Below are positions 26,122 through 34,590 of a stretch of 64,000 bases of DNA, piece after piece. Where the stretch lies: assembly GCA_018436855.1 (NCBI GenBank), contig JAHDKO010000006.1, positions 62,001-126,000 of the forward strand. The letters are read 5' to 3'. Source of the DNA: Deltaproteobacteria bacterium (lineage in GTDB: Bacteria; Desulfobacterota; Desulfomonilia; UBA1062). The notes under the pieces were generated by a model. It saw nothing but the letters and a program-made list of their open reading frames with translations. It was not told where the DNA came from and did not search any database. The first letter of the stretch is position 1; every line of letters starts with the position of its first letter. The position numbers and the translations under genes were made by a program.

Positions 26122-27220
26122 ATCGTCTCATCAGCTCTTCGACCTGGAAAAAGACCGTCCGGTGATCATGGAGCCTCAGGCTGCCGGCGACACCCCCTCC
26201 CCGGCCCGCCATGACATCTCTCATGGCCGAGGCCAGGGCGGACACATCACCCGGTTCGATGACCGCGCCGCTGCCGTTTTCCACAAACATGGCCGCGCCG
26301 TTCGCACTGGTCGTGATGACCGGGGTGCCCGAGGCGAGAGACTCCAGCACCACCAGGGAGCACGCGTCATAGTAGGTGGGATGGACGAGGCAGTCGCACG
26401 CCGGATATATCTTGTAGAGATCATCCACCTTCCCGGCAAAGATCACCCGCTGCTTCAGAGAATGGGCTGCCTGTTCCATACGGGTGTCACGGTTCCCCAC
26501 CACCAGCACGCTGAACCTGCTCTGCGCCAGGGTTCGGCAGGCATCGACAAGCACGTCATACCCTTTGAGCCTGGGATTCTGGGCCACGAAGAGAAACACA
26601 TATTCATCAGATCCAAGGGCGTATCTCCGCCGGATCTCTTCCCGGTATTCCCTGTTTCCGGGATGGTATTTTCTTATGTCCACCCCGTTGGGAATAAGGT
26701 GCACCCTATCCTGATCATAGGAGAAGAACCTGGTGATATCGGATGCGACCATCCGCGAAATGGCGATCACCTGGGGCTTCGAGACCGAGAAGGTCCATCG
26801 CTCCATGACCCTCTGGACCATGTCCTTGAGGCCCAGGCGCATCAGGAAGCGCTTCAGGGTCCTGAAGGGCTCCTTGAGCATGACTGTCTCGCGGAGAAAC
26901 CATGCCTGGTGAACCCCTCCGTGCGGCTGGTAAAAGTCCATGGCAAAGGTGTTGCCCACGCAGAAATGCCAGTAGCCGGGAAGGCTCCTGGTCCTGAAGA
27001 AATGGGCCAGGCCGAAGCTCAGGTGCCGCAGAAACTGGGGAAAACCCGGGGTCCGCACCCTGTTCAGACGTATGGAGTCGTGGAGAGGGGCGCTTCCCTT
27101 GCGGCAGATGATCTCAATGCGGTGTCCTTTTTCGGCAAGGTAGTGTGCCAGATCCCAGCAGTAACGCTCCGCTCCTCCCACATGAGGATCGAACTTTTCA
27201 ATCGCTATGGATATGTTCAT
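26111..27220 (-). CDS. Glycosyltransferase family 4, WaaG/RfaG-like
   Basis: This 369-residue GT4 enzyme starts MNISIAIEKFDPHVGGAERY, with the GGAE loop near 15-18. LIPNGVD is near 175-181, and the donor-site segment SLVVLESLASGTPVITTSAN near 287-306 has the expected EX7E arrangement. It resembles heptose-glucosyltransferases of the LPS core, so an LPS or capsule role is probable. It lies 69 bases downstream of the aminotransferase gene and overlaps the next glycosyltransferase. Confidence 0.86.
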   Translation of the reverse strand: MNISIAIEKFDPHVGGAERYCWDLAHYLAEKGHRIEIICRKGSAPLHDSIRLNRVRTPGFPQFLRHLSFGLAHFFRTRSLPGYWHFCVGNTFAMDFYQPHGGVHQAWFLRETVMLKEPFRTLKRFLMRLGLKDMVQRVMERWTFSVSKPQVIAISRMVASDITRFFSYDQDRVHLIPNGVDIRKYHPGNREYREEIRRRYALGSDEYVFLFVAQNPRLKGYDVLVDACRTLAQSRFSVLVVGNRDTRMEQAAHSLKQRVIFAGKVDDLYKIYPACDCLVHPTYYDACSLVVLESLASGTPVITTSANGAAMFVENGSGAVIEPGDVSALASAMRDVMAGRGGGVAGSLRLHDHRTVFFQVEELMRRYEQ

Positions 27221-27289
27221 GGAGACGACCTCTCTGCCCGCCTTCCCGCCGGCACTCCCGCGTGGAGGCCGGACCGTCCCCGGCCGGGA

Positions 27290-28405
27290 CTACCGGGATG
27301 AACACCAGTCTGCCAGCGCCGTACGAATCCTTTCCACCTCGTCGTCCTGAAGCTCGGGGTACAGGGGCAGGGACACGAGCGTGTCGTACAACCGCTCCGT
27401 CACTGGAAGGTTCTCCGAGCCGCGGATCCTCTCCATGTATGCCCCCTGCTGATGGACGGCCCGGGGATAATGGAGGGCGGTTCCGATCTCCCGTTCGTTC
27501 AGAAAAGCCTGCAGGGCGTCACGCTCCGGAGATTCCACCACGTACAGATGCATGACGTGCCCGGTGCCGGGCATGGGGCGGGGTGGAATGACCAATTCCC
27601 TGTCGAGCGCTCTGCTGAACCGTTCCGCGATTTCCCTCCTCCTGGCGTTCTCTGCATCCAGAAAGGGGAGCTTCACCCGCAGAATGGCCGCCTGAATCTC
27701 GTCCAGCCGGGAGTTCATCCCCTGCTCCGACGAAATGTACCGTTCTTTCCACCCGTACTCCCTCAAGACACGAATCCGTTCAGAGACTTCCGGATCATTG
27801 GTGGCTACCGCTCCACCATCCCCGATCGCACCGAGGTTCTTGGTCGGGTAGAAGCTGAAGGCCGCCGCGTGGCCGAAGGTACCAGCCTTCCTGTCTCCGA
27901 TCCGAGCGCCGCAGGCCTGGGCGCAGTCTTCTACGATACGCAGTCCGTGTCTCCGGGCGATTGCACAGATTTCTCCCATTGCCGCGGGCTGTCCGTATAC
28001 ATGAACCGGCAGGATCGCCCTGGTCCTGGGGCTTAAGGCCCTCTCGATCAGGGTGTGATCCATGCAGCGGCTCACCGGGTCGATGTCGACGAACACGGGC
28101 ACTGCCCCGGCAAGCTCGATAGCGGCTACCGTGGCGACCGCGGTGTGCGATACCGTGACCACCTCATCCCCGGCCCTGATCCCGCATGCCTTCAGGGCAA
28201 GGCACAGGGCCTCGGTTCCGTTCGCCACGGCCACACAGTGCCGCGCGCCGAGATATTCGGCAAACTCCCTTTCGAAGCAGGCCACTTCTTCTCCGAGGAT
28301 ATATCTGCCGCTGTGAAGCACCCTGCGGATGGCATCGTCGATTGCGGGACTATGAGTCTGATACTGCCTGAGCGGCGATGCGACTGGGATGAACCGCAAG
28401 GTCAT
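27290..28405 (-). CDS. DegT/DnrJ/EryC1/StrS sugar aminotransferase
   Basis: The enzyme transfers an amino group from glutamate to a nucleotide-bound keto-sugar. The 371-residue protein has the family start [30 protein letters not shown] near 60-72 for PLP phosphate binding, EDCAQACGA near 159-167 and the Schiff-base lysine in [15 protein letters not shown] near 186-188. This resembles FdtB/QdtB-type enzymes for 3-amino-3,6-dideoxyhexoses. It starts 4 bases after the epimerase stop. No 3,4-ketoisomerase gene is present in the window. Confidence 0.9.
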   Translation of the reverse strand: MTLRFIPVASPLRQYQTHSPAIDDAIRRVLHSGRYILGEEVACFEREFAEYLGARHCVAVANGTEALCLALKACGIRAGDEVVTVSHTAVATVAAIELAGAVPVFVDIDPVSRCMDHTLIERALSPRTRAILPVHVYGQPAAMGEICAIARRHGLRIVEDCAQACGARIGDRKAGTFGHAAAFSFYPTKNLGAIGDGGAVATNDPEVSERIRVLREYGWKERYISSEQGMNSRLDEIQAAILRVKLPFLDAENARRREIAERFSRALDRELVIPPRPMPGTGHVMHLYVVESPERDALQAFLNEREIGTALHYPRAVHQQGAYMERIRGSENLPVTERLYDTLVSLPLYPELQDDEVERIRTALADWCSSR

Positions 28406-28409
28406 TATG

Positions 28410-29408
28410 TCAGGGCTCCACGTAATGCCTGGAATAATCCTGATAATATTCCAAGGTCTTGTGCAGGCCTTCCTTCAGCCCGATGCGGGGTTTCCACCCG
28501 AGATGCCCCGATATCTTGTCATGGCTCCCGTAGTAGTCGCCGATGTCGATGATCTTTCTCTCTTCGGGAAAAGGAACGATCTCATACGAGCCCTTGCCCA
28601 GCGTATCCACCAAGAGTTGAGCCGTATCCTTCAGGCTCAACGGATCATCGGCCCCGAGATTGTATATCTCCCCGTTTGCCTTCTCTGATGCGGCCGCCGC
28701 CAGCAGGGCGTCGGTCACGTCGTCGACATAGTTGAAGTCGCGCCGCTGCTGACCATCTCCGTAAACAAGGAACGGCTCGCCCTCGATGACCCGCCTGATC
28801 CAGATGCCGAGGAAGGTCTGCCTGGCGTCCTTGATCCGCATCCGGGGACCGTAGGTGTTCGTGAGCCTGAGGACCGTCGCCCTGACCTGGTAGACATTGT
28901 TGTAGACCAGGTGATACCATTCGCCCGCCATCTTGTTGATGCCGTTGACATCCACCGGGCTTAAAGGATGGTTCTCGTCGACAGGCAGGTACTGCGGCCT
29001 TCCGTATATCTGCCGGGTGCTCGCGAACACGATCTTGATATCCGGGTTGTTTCTCCTGCACGACTCCAGGATGGAGAGCTGCGCCCGGGTATTGATCTCG
29101 AGGTCGGTGTAGGGGTCGTTCATGGAATCGAGATGGCTCGTCTGGCCGGCGAGATTGAACAGATAATCCTGGTTCCGGACAAGATACTTCATCGAGTGCT
29201 CGTCCCTGACATCGGAGAAGTTCACCTTCACCCTGGATGCTATGGGAGAGATGTTAAAGAGATTACCGCCGTATTCCGGGATCAGACTGTCGACCAGGGT
29301 GACTTCCGCTCCACAGTCGACCAGACATCGGGCGAGATTCGAGCCGATGAATCCGAGCCCGCCGGTTACGAGAACCCGCTTTCGTGCAAATGTTTCCCGG
29401 TTAACCAC
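28410..29408 (-). CDS. NAD-dependent nucleotide-sugar epimerase/dehydratase, catalytic Tyr replaced
   Basis: This is an extended short-chain dehydrogenase of about 332 residues. I prefer GTG at 29408, which overlaps the upstream GT2 gene by 8 bases and has AAGGA nearby; an ATG at 29474 would add 22 unconserved residues. VTGGLGFIG is at about 14-22 and binds [11 protein letters not shown] near 129-136 supplies the Ser/Thr. The usual YxxxK is NGINK here, with N155 at the tyrosine position and K159 kept. I recall this [14 protein letters not shown] form from other bacterial relatives, so it may mark a subfamily. The reaction is unknown. Confidence 0.8.
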   Translation of the reverse strand: MVNRETFARKRVLVTGGLGFIGSNLARCLVDCGAEVTLVDSLIPEYGGNLFNISPIASRVKVNFSDVRDEHSMKYLVRNQDYLFNLAGQTSHLDSMNDPYTDLEINTRAQLSILESCRRNNPDIKIVFASTRQIYGRPQYLPVDENHPLSPVDVNGINKMAGEWYHLVYNNVYQVRATVLRLTNTYGPRMRIKDARQTFLGIWIRRVIEGEPFLVYGDGQQRRDFNYVDDVTDALLAAAASEKANGEIYNLGADDPLSLKDTAQLLVDTLGKGSYEIVPFPEERKIIDIGDYYGSHDKISGHLGWKPRIGLKEGLHKTLEYYQDYSRHYVEP

Positions 29409-30177
29409 GATTGCTTGCGTCCTTTTTCTTTTCCTGTTCAAGCTCCCAGAGCTTGGCGTATTTTGCGAACACATAATACATGGTGGAGACCGCGATTACC
29501 AGTCCCGGCAGGCCGTCGAGAAACCCCCTCTTGAACAGGTATTCCTTGACGAAGCGCGCCGGGGGACGCAGCAGCAGGTCGAAAAGCGAAAATCCCTTTC
29601 CCTCCCGGAGCATGTCCTGCGCGGCTGTCAGGGAATACCGGTTGATGGTGTCGATCTGATCGGCGATGTCGCGATAGTTGAAATGATAGTAGAAGTGCTT
29701 CAGCTCGCCTACCCTTCCCTGCACCTGCACGTTTGCGTGGAGGCCTCCTGCAAAGGCGCCTTTGGACTTCCGGAAAAGCCTGATCTCGCTGTCGGGAACC
29801 CATCCCCCGTGCATGATCCAACGGCCGAGATAGTAGTTCCTGCGATGGGCGACATATCCGTCATATGCACCGGCATCGCGCTCCAGCCTGCTCAAGATCT
29901 CCTCCGCCAGCTCAGGGGAGATCTCCTCGTCGGCATCCAGGAAAATCACCCAGTCGTTTTTCGCCCTGGAGATGCAGTAGTTGTACTGGTCGCGGAAACC
30001 GGGCCATGATCTCTGCTCACTGGTGGTGGCGTATTCTTTGACTATCTCGAATGTGCCGTCCGTGCTGAAGGAATCCACCACGATGATCTCCGTTGCCCAT
30101 GATGCCACGCTCTTCAGGGCCTTTTCCACGGTCCTGAAATTATTGAACGTGATCATGCATGCCGAAACCGCTGTCAT
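29401..30177 (-). CDS. Family 2 glycosyltransferase, WaaE/KdtX-like
   Basis: The 258-residue GT-A enzyme begins with SACMITFNNFRTVEKALKSV. VVDSFSTDGT near 33-42 and FLDADEE near 78-84 supply the metal-binding DxD. WVPDSEIRLFRK near 125-136 is typical of the WaaE/KdtX group that adds sugars to the LPS inner core. A hydrophobic stretch near the C-terminus (LPGLVIAVSTMYYVFA) may touch the membrane. AAAGGTTGAG precedes the ATG. It is the first gene of a minus-strand run with the epimerase, aminotransferase and two GT4 genes. Confidence 0.88.
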   Translation of the reverse strand: MTAVSACMITFNNFRTVEKALKSVASWATEIIVVDSFSTDGTFEIVKEYATTSEQRSWPGFRDQYNYCISRAKNDWVIFLDADEEISPELAEEILSRLERDAGAYDGYVAHRRNYYLGRWIMHGGWVPDSEIRLFRKSKGAFAGGLHANVQVQGRVGELKHFYYHFNYRDIADQIDTINRYSLTAAQDMLREGKGFSLFDLLLRPPARFVKEYLFKRGFLDGLPGLVIAVSTMYYVFAKYAKLWELEQEKKKDASNRG

Positions 30178-30340
30178 CTCAACCTTTTTTCGCCTTTATC
30201 ATCAGTAGTGCGGCCCATCATCGGGCCGGTCATCTTCAAAGGACTTTTTTGCATACCTCGGATATTATTGCAACACAATCGATGTTCCTACAAACGGCCC
30301 ATCCCATGCTGATCCAGGATTGAAAGGGGTCAAGATTCCA

Positions 30341-30368
30341 TTGACATCTCGACGCAAAGGCCTATATT
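30341..30368 (+). promoter_or_regulatory. Probable promoter giving a nearly leaderless transcript
   Basis: TTGACA (30341-30346) and TATATT (30363-30368) are separated by 16 bases. The expected start near 30375 leaves about six bases before the ATG at 30381, and no Shine-Dalgarno sequence is present. Confidence 0.6.
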
Positions 30369-30380
30369 TTCATCCCTAGC

Positions 30381-32264
30381 ATGATATACAACTGGAAAGA
30401 CACATATGAAAGCAGGCGCACCGGGCCGAAAGAGGCCCTGTCAAAGATACGGAAGGGAGCGCGGATCTTTATCGGCTCGGCCTGCGGCGAGCCGCAGCTC
30501 CTGGTGAGAACGCTCATCGATATCGCTCCCAACCTGGCCGATACCGAGGTCATCCATTTTCTTGATGTCGGCACCACCGAGTATGCCGACGAGAAGTACA
30601 ACGAGAGCTTCCGTCACAACGCCCTGTTCATCGGCTGGAGTGCGAGAAAGGCGATCCAGGAAGGAAGGGCTGACTATACCCCGATCTTTCTTTCCGAGGT
30701 TCCCCTGCTCATGATGAGGGGGAGGATGCCCATCAATGTGGCGCTGATCACGGTCTCTCCGCCGGATAAGAACGGTTACGTAAGCCTTGGTGTCTCCGTA
30801 GACATCACCAAGACCGCGGCCGAGGCCGCAGACTATGTGGTCGCCGAGGTCAATCCCAACATGCCCAGAACCCTTGGAGACAGTTTTCTCCACGTGAGCG
30901 AGATCGATGCCTTTGTAGAAAACGACATGCCGCTTCTTGAGTTCTTTCAGAAGATTCCCGGAGAGATCACCCGGAGCATAGGCGAGCACATCGCCGATCT
31001 CATTGAAAACGAATCCACACTCCAGATGGGGGTCGGGCGGATCCCCAACTCCGTCCTGCCCTGCCTGATCAACAAGCGCGATCTCGGGATCCATACCGAG
31101 GCCTTCTCTGACGGTGTGATCGACCTGATCGAGGCCGGGGTCATCACCTGCAGGAAAAAAACCCTCCACCCCGGAAAGGTCATTGCAAGCTTCTGCATGG
31201 GCACGAGACGCCTGTACGAATATGTGGACAACAACCCCCTCTTCGAGTTCCGGCCGTGCAAGTATGTCAACGATCCGTACGTGATCGCTCAGAATGACAA
31301 GATGGTCTCCATCAACGCAGCTCTGACCGTGGATCTCACCGGCCAGGTCAACTCGGACTCCCTGGGTTTTCGGTTCTACAGCGGGATCGGGGGGCAGGTG
31401 GATTTCGTACGCGGCTCTTCCCTCTCTCGCAGGGGCAAGTCCATCATGACCCTGCCCTCCACCACCGATGACGGCACGCGCTCTCGGATCGTGCCCTACC
31501 TGGAGCCCGGAAGCGGGGTAACGGTGACCCGGGGCGACATACACTACGTGGTCACGGAGTTCGGGGCCGCCTATATCCACGGCAAGTCCATCAGAGACCG
31601 GGCTATGGAGCTCATCAACATCGCTCACCCCAGGTTCCGGGAAGAGCTCCTTGAGGCAGCCAAGCGGCAGGGATACGTGTACAAGGATCAGATCCTTCCC
31701 TCGGTCCTGTACCCCAAGGAGTACGAAACCGTCTGGACGGACAAGAAGGACACCCAAGTCTTCTTCCGTCCGGTGAAACCCACGGACGAAAGGGCGATCC
31801 AGGACCTGATCTATGCCCTCCCTGAGCAGGACATCTACACAAGGTTCTTCCAGAACCTCAAATCATTTTCCCACAAGCTCGCCATGCCCATGGCTGCCAT
31901 CGACTACAATGACAAGATGGCGATCGCAGCAGTCGTGGGCAAAGAAGAACCGGAGAGCAAGGAAAAGATCGTCGCCGTGGGACGTTATGTGAGGGACCCC
32001 AACACCGATTACGCCGAGGTCGCTTTCACGACCGATCATCAGTGGCAGGACCGGGGAATAGGCACCTTCCTTCTGCAGTATCTCATCCAGATTGCAAAGG
32101 AAAAAAACATCAAGGGATTCACCGCAGACGTACTTTCACAGAACGTTCCGATGATGAAGGTGTTTTCCAAGGCCGGATATCCCGTGAAAACCAATCTCGA
32201 ATACGGAGTCTACGAGCTGGAAATTCCCTTCGGGCAGGAACGCCGGGGCCACGTGAACCTATGA
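30381..32264 (+). CDS. Acyl-CoA transferase/hydrolase fused to GNAT acetyltransferase domain
   Basis: Residues 1-440 are an acetyl-CoA hydrolase/transferase domain like 4-hydroxybutyrate or acetate CoA-transferases. The catalytic glutamate is E240 in HTEAFSDGVIDL, and GIGGQVDFVRG near 331-341 is the CoA-side loop. Residues 455-620 form a GNAT domain, with QDRGIGTFLLQYLI as the acetyl-CoA-binding loop. Such fusions occur in deltaproteobacteria. The enzyme probably moves CoA between short organic acids, while the GNAT part may acetylate a protein or sense acetyl-CoA; the latter is inferred. It ends 6 bases inside the convergent CBS gene. Confidence 0.88.
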   Translation: MIYNWKDTYESRRTGPKEALSKIRKGARIFIGSACGEPQLLVRTLIDIAPNLADTEVIHFLDVGTTEYADEKYNESFRHNALFIGWSARKAIQEGRADYTPIFLSEVPLLMMRGRMPINVALITVSPPDKNGYVSLGVSVDITKTAAEAADYVVAEVNPNMPRTLGDSFLHVSEIDAFVENDMPLLEFFQKIPGEITRSIGEHIADLIENESTLQMGVGRIPNSVLPCLINKRDLGIHTEAFSDGVIDLIEAGVITCRKKTLHPGKVIASFCMGTRRLYEYVDNNPLFEFRPCKYVNDPYVIAQNDKMVSINAALTVDLTGQVNSDSLGFRFYSGIGGQVDFVRGSSLSRRGKSIMTLPSTTDDGTRSRIVPYLEPGSGVTVTRGDIHYVVTEFGAAYIHGKSIRDRAMELINIAHPRFREELLEAAKRQGYVYKDQILPSVLYPKEYETVWTDKKDTQVFFRPVKPTDERAIQDLIYALPEQDIYTRFFQNLKSFSHKLAMPMAAIDYNDKMAIAAVVGKEEPESKEKIVAVGRYVRDPNTDYAEVAFTTDHQWQDRGIGTFLLQYLIQIAKEKNIKGFTADVLSQNVPMMKVFSKAGYPVKTNLEYGVYELEIPFGQERRGHVNL

Positions 32265-32681
32265 GCGTTCTTTCCTGAGCAGGCGTATCAGGTAGTTCAT
32301 GAGATCAGAGATGGTGATAATCCCCACCAGGACACCGTTGTCCACCACGGGAAGCCCTCCTATCCGGTTCTCCTCCATCATCTCCGCCGCATCGACGAGT
32401 CCGGCATCAGGGTGTACGGTAAGCGGATCGGTCGTCATGCTCCCCCCCACCTTGAGCTCGTGCAGCACATAATCGTCATACGACCGGTCACGGAACAGCA
32501 TGGGCGAGTTCAGGGCCTGCCTGATATCCCTGTCCGTGATAACGCCTGCCAGCCTGCCCTGATCCACCACCGGGATCCTGCGGAACCTCCCGGTATACAT
32601 CTTCTCCATGGCGTCGTTTATGGAATCATCGGGGCTCGCGGTAACCACACCCGTGGTCATGAGCTCTTTGACCTTGACCAT
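32259..32681 (-). CDS. Tandem CBS-domain protein
   Basis: This 140-residue protein consists of two CBS domains (about 5-60 and 75-135), a Bateman module that binds adenosyl ligands such as AMP, ATP or SAM. It has no catalytic domain. AGAGGTGATGA precedes the ATG. It converges on the acyl-CoA transferase gene with a 6-base overlap of coding ends. It may regulate a partner elsewhere in response to energy state; no partner is evident from context. Confidence 0.88.
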   Translation of the reverse strand: MVKVKELMTTGVVTASPDDSINDAMEKMYTGRFRRIPVVDQGRLAGVITDRDIRQALNSPMLFRDRSYDDYVLHELKVGGSMTTDPLTVHPDAGLVDAAEMMEENRIGGLPVVDNGVLVGIITISDLMNYLIRLLRKERS

Positions 32682-32910
32682 TCATCACCTCTTCTTGGTT
32701 TCCCCTGTTTGCTCTTGCTAAAAGATTATCACAGGTGTGAGCCGGCAGGCAAAGGACTATTCCTTAAAAAATACACAGGTTGAATCCTCCTGCGCGTCAT
32801 CTTCCCATGGACGGTGAAGCAGGCACCACATTCCTGTTCAAGCTTGCAGGCTTTAAGCCGGGTACAGGGCTTGCCGCCCGAAGATCCATGCCTTTGATTG
32901 TGCAATGAAA
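32682..32910. other. Intergenic stretch with no gene seen
   Basis: This is the upstream region of the CBS gene. Small open frames have no protein features. I looked for a cyclic-di-GMP riboswitch pattern and did not find a convincing one. Confidence 0.4.
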
Positions 32911-32940
32911 AAAAGATCGGGGGCTTACCCCCGATCTTTT
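32911..32940 (-). terminator. Intrinsic terminator of the surface-protein gene
   Basis: A perfect 13-base-pair stem, AAAAGATCGGGGG paired with CCCCCGATCTTTT around a CTTA loop. On the minus strand it is followed by a T run that continues to 32908, 48 bases after the stop codon. It may work in both directions. Confidence 0.9.
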
Positions 32941-32987
32941 CCCGTACAGCCAGGCCCGGCCTGGTATTTCTCGTTCACTGCAGGCTA

Positions 32988-34187
32988 TCAGAACCCTGCG
33001 GTCTGGATAAAGCAGCCGCCGCCGGAACCTCCGCCGCCGGCTACCGGGGCATCCACATCACCTCCGCCCGCCGCCTCATCGGAGAGTACCCGGAAGGTTC
33101 CGAGCTCATTGGTGGAGATGGTGACCATCCCGTCCGCGGCCGTGACATCTTCGACATCGACCCAGGTATCGCTTGAGCTGTCGTACCGTTGTACCACCGG
33201 GTTTTGCTTCTCGTAGTGCACGGTGATCGCTGCGGGCTTGGAAAGAACCAGTCCGAAGGGGAGGATATCGAACAGGAGCGCATCCCCGTATTCCACCGCC
33301 GAAAGCGCCTCAGGCGTGACGTTCCCGATGCCGACGGGAACGGTCCGCAGGATCGCATCACCCGGAATGTCTATACGGATCCCGAATATCTGATCGGCGA
33401 GCTCCATGAACGAACCCGGTTCATATGCGCCTATCACCGTCAACTGCTCGGTGACCGAGACCCTGAGCCGGTAGACCAGTGACAAATCACTGTCGATCAC
33501 ATTGTACAGATAAGCACCAGGGACCGATGGCGTGATCGCGTTGTTCACCGGAGCCGGGATCGCATCGGTGAGTGGGACGATGGAGAGCGCACCTTCAGGG
33601 TTGACCGATGACAGGTCCACGGTTTCACCCAGCTCCCCGATGATGTCTTTGAGCACATTGTCACTGTAAGGATAATCCGTTGGGTCCACCGGCGAGGTGC
33701 CCGCCATGTATTCCACGAGGTTCACCACACCGTCGCCGTCATCATCCATGAGGGAATCGAGCGGATCCAACGGGTCCATGCCCCACAGATCTTCAATCTC
33801 GTCCGGGATTCCGTCCATGTCCGTATCCACGAGACCCGCAACAGGAGGGGTGTCTCCCCCCGGCTCATCCCCGCCGCTGTCCGGAATCAGGATGAAGGCC
33901 TCATTGGAAAAGCCGCTTTCGTTCCCGTCAATATCGTAAGCGGTCACGGCAAAGTAATAGGTACGTCCTTCGCCGAGGCTGCCGACATCCGCGCTCGTGA
34001 CCTCCCCCACGTCGAGAACCTGGGCGTATGTACCGCTGAGCGTACCATAGTAGACTTTATATCCGTCGAGGTCTGGTTCGCTGTTCGGATTCCAACTGAC
34101 CCTCACGGTAGCCCCATAAACAGCGCTTGCCATAACAACCATCACCGCACCAAAAACCAGAGTTGTCATTATCTTTGTCAGCTTCAT
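32988..34187 (-). CDS. Secreted FnIII surface protein with calcium-type repeats and C-terminal GGGCFIQTAGF
   Basis: The 399-residue protein begins with a signal peptide, MKLTKIMTTLVFGAVMVVMA, from ATG 34187; an ATG at 34211 is less likely. A fibronectin type III domain covers about 26-105. A thrombospondin-3-like calcium repeat (DTDMDGIPDEIED, DDDGDGVVN) lies near 120-165. A beta-rich region of choice-of-anchor style precedes a Gly-rich linker. The end, GGGGSGGGCFIQTAGF followed by two stops, resembles the GGGCFIATA start of known Cys-containing C-terminal sorting or anchoring tags. It is probably exported and cell-attached. Confidence 0.8.
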   Translation of the reverse strand: MKLTKIMTTLVFGAVMVVMASAVYGATVRVSWNPNSEPDLDGYKVYYGTLSGTYAQVLDVGEVTSADVGSLGEGRTYYFAVTAYDIDGNESGFSNEAFILIPDSGGDEPGGDTPPVAGLVDTDMDGIPDEIEDLWGMDPLDPLDSLMDDDGDGVVNLVEYMAGTSPVDPTDYPYSDNVLKDIIGELGETVDLSSVNPEGALSIVPLTDAIPAPVNNAITPSVPGAYLYNVIDSDLSLVYRLRVSVTEQLTVIGAYEPGSFMELADQIFGIRIDIPGDAILRTVPVGIGNVTPEALSAVEYGDALLFDILPFGLVLSKPAAITVHYEKQNPVVQRYDSSSDTWVDVEDVTAADGMVTISTNELGTFRVLSDEAAGGGDVDAPVAGGGGSGGGCFIQTAGF

Positions 34188-34223
34188 GCCGGATCTGTTC
34201 TCAAAACCCATGCCAGCTGAATA

Positions 34224-34265
34224 TAAGTGTATTTACATATACTTAAATGCTAGTATCTCGCGAGA
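34224..34265. promoter_or_regulatory. Imperfect palindrome and TCTCGCGAGA upstream of the surface-protein gene
   Basis: TAAGTGTATTTACATATACTTA (34224-34245) pairs with itself at 18 of 22 positions, and a perfect 10-base palindrome TCTCGCGAGA follows at 34256-34265. The region is AT-rich and lies within about 80 bases of the start, so it is a candidate operator and promoter area. Confidence 0.35.
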
Positions 34266-34555
34266 ATCCGGGCGAAAGGGTAACCCTGATTACAATATTG
34301 TACATCCTTTCCCTGGCTCGGGGTGCTCCCGTTTGGACGCTTTCGATCCATTGGGGAAAACGTGGATAATGACCTCGACACAACAGCGGGATGAAACGAG
34401 CGGACGGTATGTCGCGAAAAGCTCCTTCAGGTCCGCTCCCGGCCTCGAAGCCCGGTTCCATCTGAAACAGCCTGCCTCGTCATCCGGCCCGAGCCGCACC
34501 AGGCCCAGGCGGATGTGAGCGACGAAGACCTGTCGGAGGGGAGATAATGAAGAGG
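34266..34555. other. 290-base stretch with no gene seen
   Basis: Nothing recognisable was found apart from short unsupported open frames on both strands. Confidence 0.4.
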
Positions 34556-34580
34556 CGGGGAGGCGCATGGCGCCTCCCCG
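34556..34580 (-). terminator. GC-rich hairpin after secF
   Basis: CGGGGAGGCGC (34556-34566) and GCGCCTCCCCG (34570-34580) form an 11-base-pair stem around ATG, ten bases beyond the secF stop. On the minus strand it is followed by CCTCTTCATTATC, a weak T-rich tail, so termination is likely but not certain. Confidence 0.65.
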
Positions 34581-34590
34581 CTCGTGAGCT

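Noticed and set aside
32740-32900. Possible cyclic-di-GMP riboswitch between the CBS and surface-protein genes
   Set aside because: The conserved GEMM core elements are not present, and the region lies downstream of the surface-protein gene, not upstream.
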